Positions 6,202 to 9,312 of a stretch of DNA of 9,312 nt are shown here, in pieces. How positions within the stretch are numbered: the stretch's first letter is position 1; each line of letters begins with the position of its first letter. The position numbers were made by a program, and so were the translations under genes. The stretch comes from UBA1425 sp051881715. Its GTDB lineage: Bacteria; Bacillota; Clostridia; Oscillospirales; Acutalibacteraceae. Under the pieces are notes generated by a model, which was not told the DNA's origin, did not search any database, and was given only the letters and a program-made list of their open reading frames with translations. The DNA is taken from the NCBI GenBank assembly GCA_051881715.1, contig JBJEQK010000132.1, positions 1-9,312 on the forward strand, read 5' to 3'.

Positions 6202-7725
6202 ATGAAAAAGACCATAGCGATCCTGCTTACATTTTGTATGCTTTTCTCCGCCGCAAGCCTGTGCGCGTCTGCGGCGGACGAAGCGAACTATATCATCACC
6301 AACCCCTATGCCAACGTGGACTGGGCGCAGTGGAGCGGCTACAAAACGCAGCTGCACTGTCACACCAATGCTTCCGACGGCTATCAAACGATTCAGGAAG
6401 CCATTACGGACTACTATGCGCTGGACTATGACGCAGTGGCCATCACCGACCACGGCACCATCAACAAGGGCTGGGATACGGCGCCCGATACGGTTCCGCT
6501 CATCCGTGCCATCAAAAAGGAACGCACGGGCGGCGCCAACAATCCCATCGTGCCTCTGTCTGCGGAGGACTACGCAGCTTTTACGGGCGGCAGTGCGCAG
6601 AGCATAACCTTCTCCTACAAGAAGGACGGCGAAACCGTGGTGACGGACAGAACGAGAACCCACCAAAACGGTCTTTTGGATGTGGAAAAGGGCATCGAGC
6701 TGAACATGGCGACGCCCATTGCCGACTGCCATCTGACGGGCTACTGGAGCGATTACGGTCAGGGTCTTGCGGGCGTTTTCGGCGACTACGAGACACCGGC
6801 CAAGGGTGTGCGCTTGGCGGACGGCATTTCCATGCTGGCACACATCGGCGAATATGTGTACACCGACAAGGATTCCAAGGATCATGTCGGGCAGAAGATC
6901 GACGAGTACTATGTAAACAAGTTCGCACGGCTTTTCCTCGATAACGCAGGCTCCGCCGTGGGTATGGGCATCAACAGTGCCACCGACGCCCACACCCGCT
7001 GTGACCGCATCCTGTACGACCAGATCTTGCAAAAGACCATTCCCAACGGCGTGGTGCCGTGGGGCTTCACCTTCTCCGACTCTCACAGCCAGACCTCCAT
7101 CAACGATGCCTATACGATCATGTATATGCCCGAGCTTACGAATGCGGCGATGCGGGACTGCATGGTGAACGGCGAATTCTTCTCTGTTTCCCACTACTCC
7201 AACGGCTACGAGCTGAACGGTATGCAGGAAATGGAGGGCTACAGCGACGATGATCGCAGCGACGTCGAGTGGTGGAAGGACAACACCCCCCGTGTGACCA
7301 AGATCGAAGTGGACGAAGAGAACGACGTCATCAAGGTCTGGGGCGAAAACTTCAACTACATCACATGGGTTTCCGATGGCAACGTGGTGGAGCGCAACTA
7401 TGACTGCGCCAACGGCTATGCGGAGATTGACCTGCACAGCGCAGATCTGCTGGACGACATCGGTATGTATGTGCGCTTCTACATCACGGGCGACAACGGC
7501 ATCTGCTACGCACAGCCCATGGTCGTGCAGAGAGAAGGCGAGACCTTCCAGCCGGTGAACGTCCCCAAGACCCGCGACGTTTCCACCTTCCTGCGCGGTC
7601 TTGTGACCGTGCTGGACTGGGTGTGCTTCAAGTTCAATCCCGTGGTTTGGGCGTTCAAGTATTTTGCGCTGGGCTATAACCCCATCACCCAAGCGCTGGA
7701 TTCCGTGAAAAATTTATTCCGATAA
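6202..7725 (+). CDS. Exported PHP-domain metallophosphoesterase, copy 2
   Basis: The 507-residue paralogue of copy 1 lies 22 bases behind it. Signal peptide residues 1-24 end in the same ASA cleavage site, but the leader is of a different sequence (KKTIAILLTFCMLF against KKILSIFLSVVLAF). All PHP metal ligands are intact: His52, His54, Asp59, Asp83, His84, Glu166, His214, Asp293 and His295. By eye there are about 60 differences in 480 mature residues. They cluster at about 90-150, 220-226 and 346-355, probably surface or substrate-facing loops. The beta-sandwich (about 363-444) is nearly unchanged, and the C-terminal hydrophobic tail is identical over most of its length. An ATG at 6198 is out of frame, so 6202 is the start. 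Copies 1 and 2 probably do related chemistry on slightly different substrates (inference). Confidence 0.9.
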   Translation: MKKTIAILLTFCMLFSAASLCASAADEANYIITNPYANVDWAQWSGYKTQLHCHTNASDGYQTIQEAITDYYALDYDAVAITDHGTINKGWDTAPDTVPLIRAIKKERTGGANNPIVPLSAEDYAAFTGGSAQSITFSYKKDGETVVTDRTRTHQNGLLDVEKGIELNMATPIADCHLTGYWSDYGQGLAGVFGDYETPAKGVRLADGISMLAHIGEYVYTDKDSKDHVGQKIDEYYVNKFARLFLDNAGSAVGMGINSATDAHTRCDRILYDQILQKTIPNGVVPWGFTFSDSHSQTSINDAYTIMYMPELTNAAMRDCMVNGEFFSVSHYSNGYELNGMQEMEGYSDDDRSDVEWWKDNTPRVTKIEVDEENDVIKVWGENFNYITWVSDGNVVERNYDCANGYAEIDLHSADLLDDIGMYVRFYITGDNGICYAQPMVVQREGETFQPVNVPKTRDVSTFLRGLVTVLDWVCFKFNPVVWAFKYFALGYNPITQALDSVKNLFR

Positions 7726-7822
7726 GCAAAACTTGCGAGGTGTATGTATGAAAAAAACCATAGCGATCCTGCTCACGTTCTGTATGCTTTTCTCCGCCGC
7801 ATCTCTGTGCGCATCGGCGGCG
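7697..7822 (+). repeat. Direct repeat of the copy 2 leader (matches 6151-6276)
   Basis: The segment covering the end of copy 2, the linker and the first 25 codons of copy 3 repeats 6151-6276 at a fixed offset of 1546 bases with no gaps. The 75 coding bases of the leader differ at nine positions in seven codons, and every change is synonymous. The match ends abruptly where the mature protein begins. It marks one boundary of the tandem duplication. Confidence 0.8.
7726..7742 (+). promoter_or_regulatory. Mini-hairpin and ribosome site linking PHP copies 2 and 3
   Basis: The linker reads GCAA-AAC-TTGC (7726-7736) followed by GAGGTG (7737-7742), five bases before the ATG at 7748. Relative to the copy 1/2 linker only two bases differ, and they are paired partners (T-A to C-G). 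Spacing from stop codon to start codon is identical, 22 bases, in both linkers. Confidence 0.5.
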
Positions 7823-9118
7823 TCCAAAGGCAGCACCGTTTACACAGTCGTGAACCCGTATAAGGACGTGGACTGGCAGAACAGTCAAACTTACAAAGCC
7901 TGTCTGCACACGCACACCACCGCCAGTGACGGCAAGGTGCCGCTCAAGGAGTGGCTGGAGCTGTACTACAATGCGGGCTACGACATTTTGGCTGTTACCG
8001 ACCACGGCGTTATCAACCACGGCTGGGATCAAATGCCCCGCACCAACGGCATCTTCAACGGCTTCAAGTCCGTCACACCCCTGACCGAGGAGGAGTATGC
8101 CGCCTTCCAGAACGGCACCTATCCCTTTGAGGGCGACAACAGAACCTATGGCAGAGGCATGATCGACATCACGGGCGGCATCGAGTGCAACATGGCGGTG
8201 GTGTCTAAGACACACGTCAACGGCTACTGGAGCGAATACGGTCAGGGCGTTTGGGGCAAGGAGAACGACTATGAGACCGCGCCCAAGATGATCGAAAAGA
8301 ACGGCGGCTACAGCGTGCTGAACCATGTGGGCGACTGGGTGGACTCCGAAAACTACCCCGAGCGTGCCCATGACCCGTTCTACATCAACTATTTTGCCAA
8401 TATTTTCACCAAGTACAAGACCTGTCTGGGCATGGAGATCATCAACAACACGGACAACTGCACCAGAGCAGACCGTGCACTTTGGGATGAACTGCTGCAG
8501 GTCGTGATCCCCCAGGGCAGAAATATCTGGGCATTTGCGGACGACGATTCCGAGTACCGTGACGAGGTCGGACGCTCCTTTGAGCTGTTCCCGATGCAGT
8601 CCTGCACGGAGGAAAACGTCAAGAACGCCATGATCAACGGCGCACTTTTTGCCGCCAGCAAGTACTACCACAACTCCGCCAGAGACGACAGCGAATTTGT
8701 GGGTGACGGTCTGGTGCCCATCGTGACGGATATCCGCATCGACGGCAACAAGATCACGGTGCAGTGTGACGAATCCAGAGGGTGCGACACCATCGAATGG
8801 ATCGCGGACGGCAAGGTGATCGCCACCGATAATTCCGGCTCCTGCACCTACACACTGGATCTGAACGAGCACGAGGACGAGCTGGGCTGCTATGTCCGCT
8901 TTGTGCTGAAAAGTCCCGCCCATGGCGTTACCTACTCCCAGGCGTTTGAACTGCAATATGAGGGCAGAGTGGACAAACCGATTCCTGCGTCTCCTCTGGG
9001 CGACGGTGTGGCGGCCAAAGGTTTTTGGCTGTGGTACCAGAGACTGAGCGTTGCCATCGTTACCCTGATCGGCGAGAAGATTCTGCGCTGGATCGGCGTC
9101 ATTCCCAAAATCGGTTAA
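7748..9118 (+). CDS. Exported PHP-domain protein, copy 3, divergent and with an altered metal site
   Basis: The 456-residue protein has a signal peptide identical to that of copy 2 through residue 25, but the mature protein has diverged strongly and is about 50 residues shorter. Conserved PHP motifs are HTH with SDG (His54, His56, Asp61), TDHG (Asp85, His86), GIE (Glu146), LNHVG (His193) and NGYWSEYGQG (158-167), also shared with copies 1 and 2. The final motif differs: where copies 1 and 2 have Asp-Ser-His, this one has Asp267-Ser268-Glu269 (alignment anchored on Trp261). Thus one metal-binding His is replaced by Glu, which may change metal preference or activity. A beta-sandwich (about 325-404) with IEWIADGKVIA follows. 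The tail (about 424-456) is hydrophobic and amphipathic but unlike that of copies 1 and 2. Start at 7748 is chosen over an upstream GTG/ATG frame by GAGGTG at 7737-7742 and the signal peptide. Confidence 0.88.
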   Translation: MKKTIAILLTFCMLFSAASLCASAASKGSTVYTVVNPYKDVDWQNSQTYKACLHTHTTASDGKVPLKEWLELYYNAGYDILAVTDHGVINHGWDQMPRTNGIFNGFKSVTPLTEEEYAAFQNGTYPFEGDNRTYGRGMIDITGGIECNMAVVSKTHVNGYWSEYGQGVWGKENDYETAPKMIEKNGGYSVLNHVGDWVDSENYPERAHDPFYINYFANIFTKYKTCLGMEIINNTDNCTRADRALWDELLQVVIPQGRNIWAFADDDSEYRDEVGRSFELFPMQSCTEENVKNAMINGALFAASKYYHNSARDDSEFVGDGLVPIVTDIRIDGNKITVQCDESRGCDTIEWIADGKVIATDNSGSCTYTLDLNEHEDELGCYVRFVLKSPAHGVTYSQAFELQYEGRVDKPIPASPLGDGVAAKGFWLWYQRLSVAIVTLIGEKILRWIGVIPKIG

Positions 9119-9129
9119 GGAGGACAAGG

Positions 9130-9210
9130 ATGGTTATTTTCAGAAGTGTTGTGTGGGCAGTGTGGGCGTTGTGTGAATTGGTGCGCAACGGACTGATCGC
9201 CCTGTTTTAA
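9130..9210 (+). CDS. 26-residue hydrophobic membrane peptide ending the PHP operon
   Basis: An ATG at 9130 lies six bases after AAGGAGG (9117-9123), the strongest ribosome site in the PHP operon, which overlaps the stop codon of copy 3. The frame runs 26 codons to TAA at 9208. The peptide starts MVIFRSVVWAVWALCE, continues LVRNGLIALF, and is almost wholly hydrophobic with only Arg5, Glu16 and Arg19 charged. It is probably a single membrane-spanning or amphipathic helix. The operon terminator follows nine bases later, so the gene fits exactly between copy 3 and the end of the transcript. It weakly resembles the hydrophobic tails of the PHP proteins in Trp/Phe-rich character. Function is unknown; a membrane tether, a partner peptide or a toxin-like peptide are possibilities without direct evidence. 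Confidence 0.6.
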   Translation: MVIFRSVVWAVWALCELVRNGLIALF

Positions 9211-9218
9211 GTAAACTG

Positions 9219-9262
9219 AGAGCCTTGATTGCACTGTGGCAGTCAAGGCTCTTTAAATTTTT
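9219..9262 (+). terminator. Rho-independent terminator of the PHP operon
   Basis: A long stem of about 14 pairs (AGAGCCTTGATTGC, 9219-9232, with 9239-9252, including one G-T wobble) closes a six-base loop and is followed by a T-rich run interrupted by AAA (TTTAAATTTTT). It lies nine bases after the stop codon of the 26-residue peptide. Confidence 0.85.
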
Positions 9263-9312
9263 GGTTCATCACGGATTTTTGTGGGATTAAAAGTTTCGCT
9301 CAAGCCTTTTTA
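9263..9312. other. Non-coding edge, possible start of an intergenic repeat
   Basis: No gene or ribosome site is seen in these 50 bases. The last segment (CGCTCAAGCCTTTTT, about 9297-9311) looks like the left half of a stem-loop whose matching AAGGCTTG arm would lie beyond the window. From memory, similar AAGTTTCGCTCAAGCC strings recur between genes of Oscillospiraceae, but I cannot verify that here. Confidence 0.25.

Noticed and set aside
1..9312. CRISPR array, tRNA, insertion sequence or phage attachment site
   Set aside because: No regularly spaced repeats, cloverleaf-like folds, transposase motifs or terminal inverted repeats with target duplications were seen on either strand.

Overview
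The window looks like chromosomal DNA of a spore-forming, low-GC-phylum Gram-positive anaerobe, most likely a clostridial gut commensal of the Oscillospiraceae/Ruminococcaceae type. The reasons are a SpoVT regulator, purine-rich AGGAGG ribosome sites before almost every gene, lipobox lipoproteins, moderately GC-rich coding sequence and AT-rich intergenic gaps. The taxon is inferred, not proven. No tRNA, rRNA, CRISPR array, insertion sequence or integrase is seen, and no gene-free stretch exceeds 300 bases.

Layout. Positions 1-67 hold three stacked palindromes, probably an intergenic repeat. A terminator (93-125) and spoVT (134-673) lie on the minus strand. A divergent promoter region (674-870) separates spoVT from a plus-strand operon of five genes (871-4527): a 100-residue Cys/His-rich two-helix membrane protein, a metal-binding lipoprotein (ZnuA/TroA type), its ABC ATPase (ZnuC), its permease (ZnuB), and a lipoprotein with two OB-fold-like modules. 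The last junctions overlap (20 bp and ATGA), so these genes are probably translationally coupled. A strong terminator (4539-4567) closes the operon. The group looks like a zinc (or manganese) uptake system with two extra envelope proteins of unknown role.

A new promoter (4599-4628, TTGACA plus extended -10) starts a second operon (4653-9210). It contains three tandem genes for exported PHP-domain metallophosphoesterases (508, 507 and 456 residues) and then a 26-residue hydrophobic peptide gene with a near-ideal ribosome site, closed by a terminator (9219-9262). PHP genes 1 and 2 are recent duplicates, about 87% identical in the mature protein by eye. PHP gene 3 is much more divergent, yet its signal peptide is residue-for-residue that of gene 2. 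It has also lost the His of the last metal-binding PHP motif (DSH to DSE).

How they may work together: PHP enzymes need two or three divalent metal ions, often zinc or manganese, and here sit next to a metal-import operon. That link is inference, because the two operons have separate promoters and terminators. The most unusual features are the triplicated exported PHP array with its terminal micro-peptide, the Cys/His-rich protein leading the transporter operon, and a compensatory-mutation hairpin before the ribosome sites of PHP genes 2 and 3.
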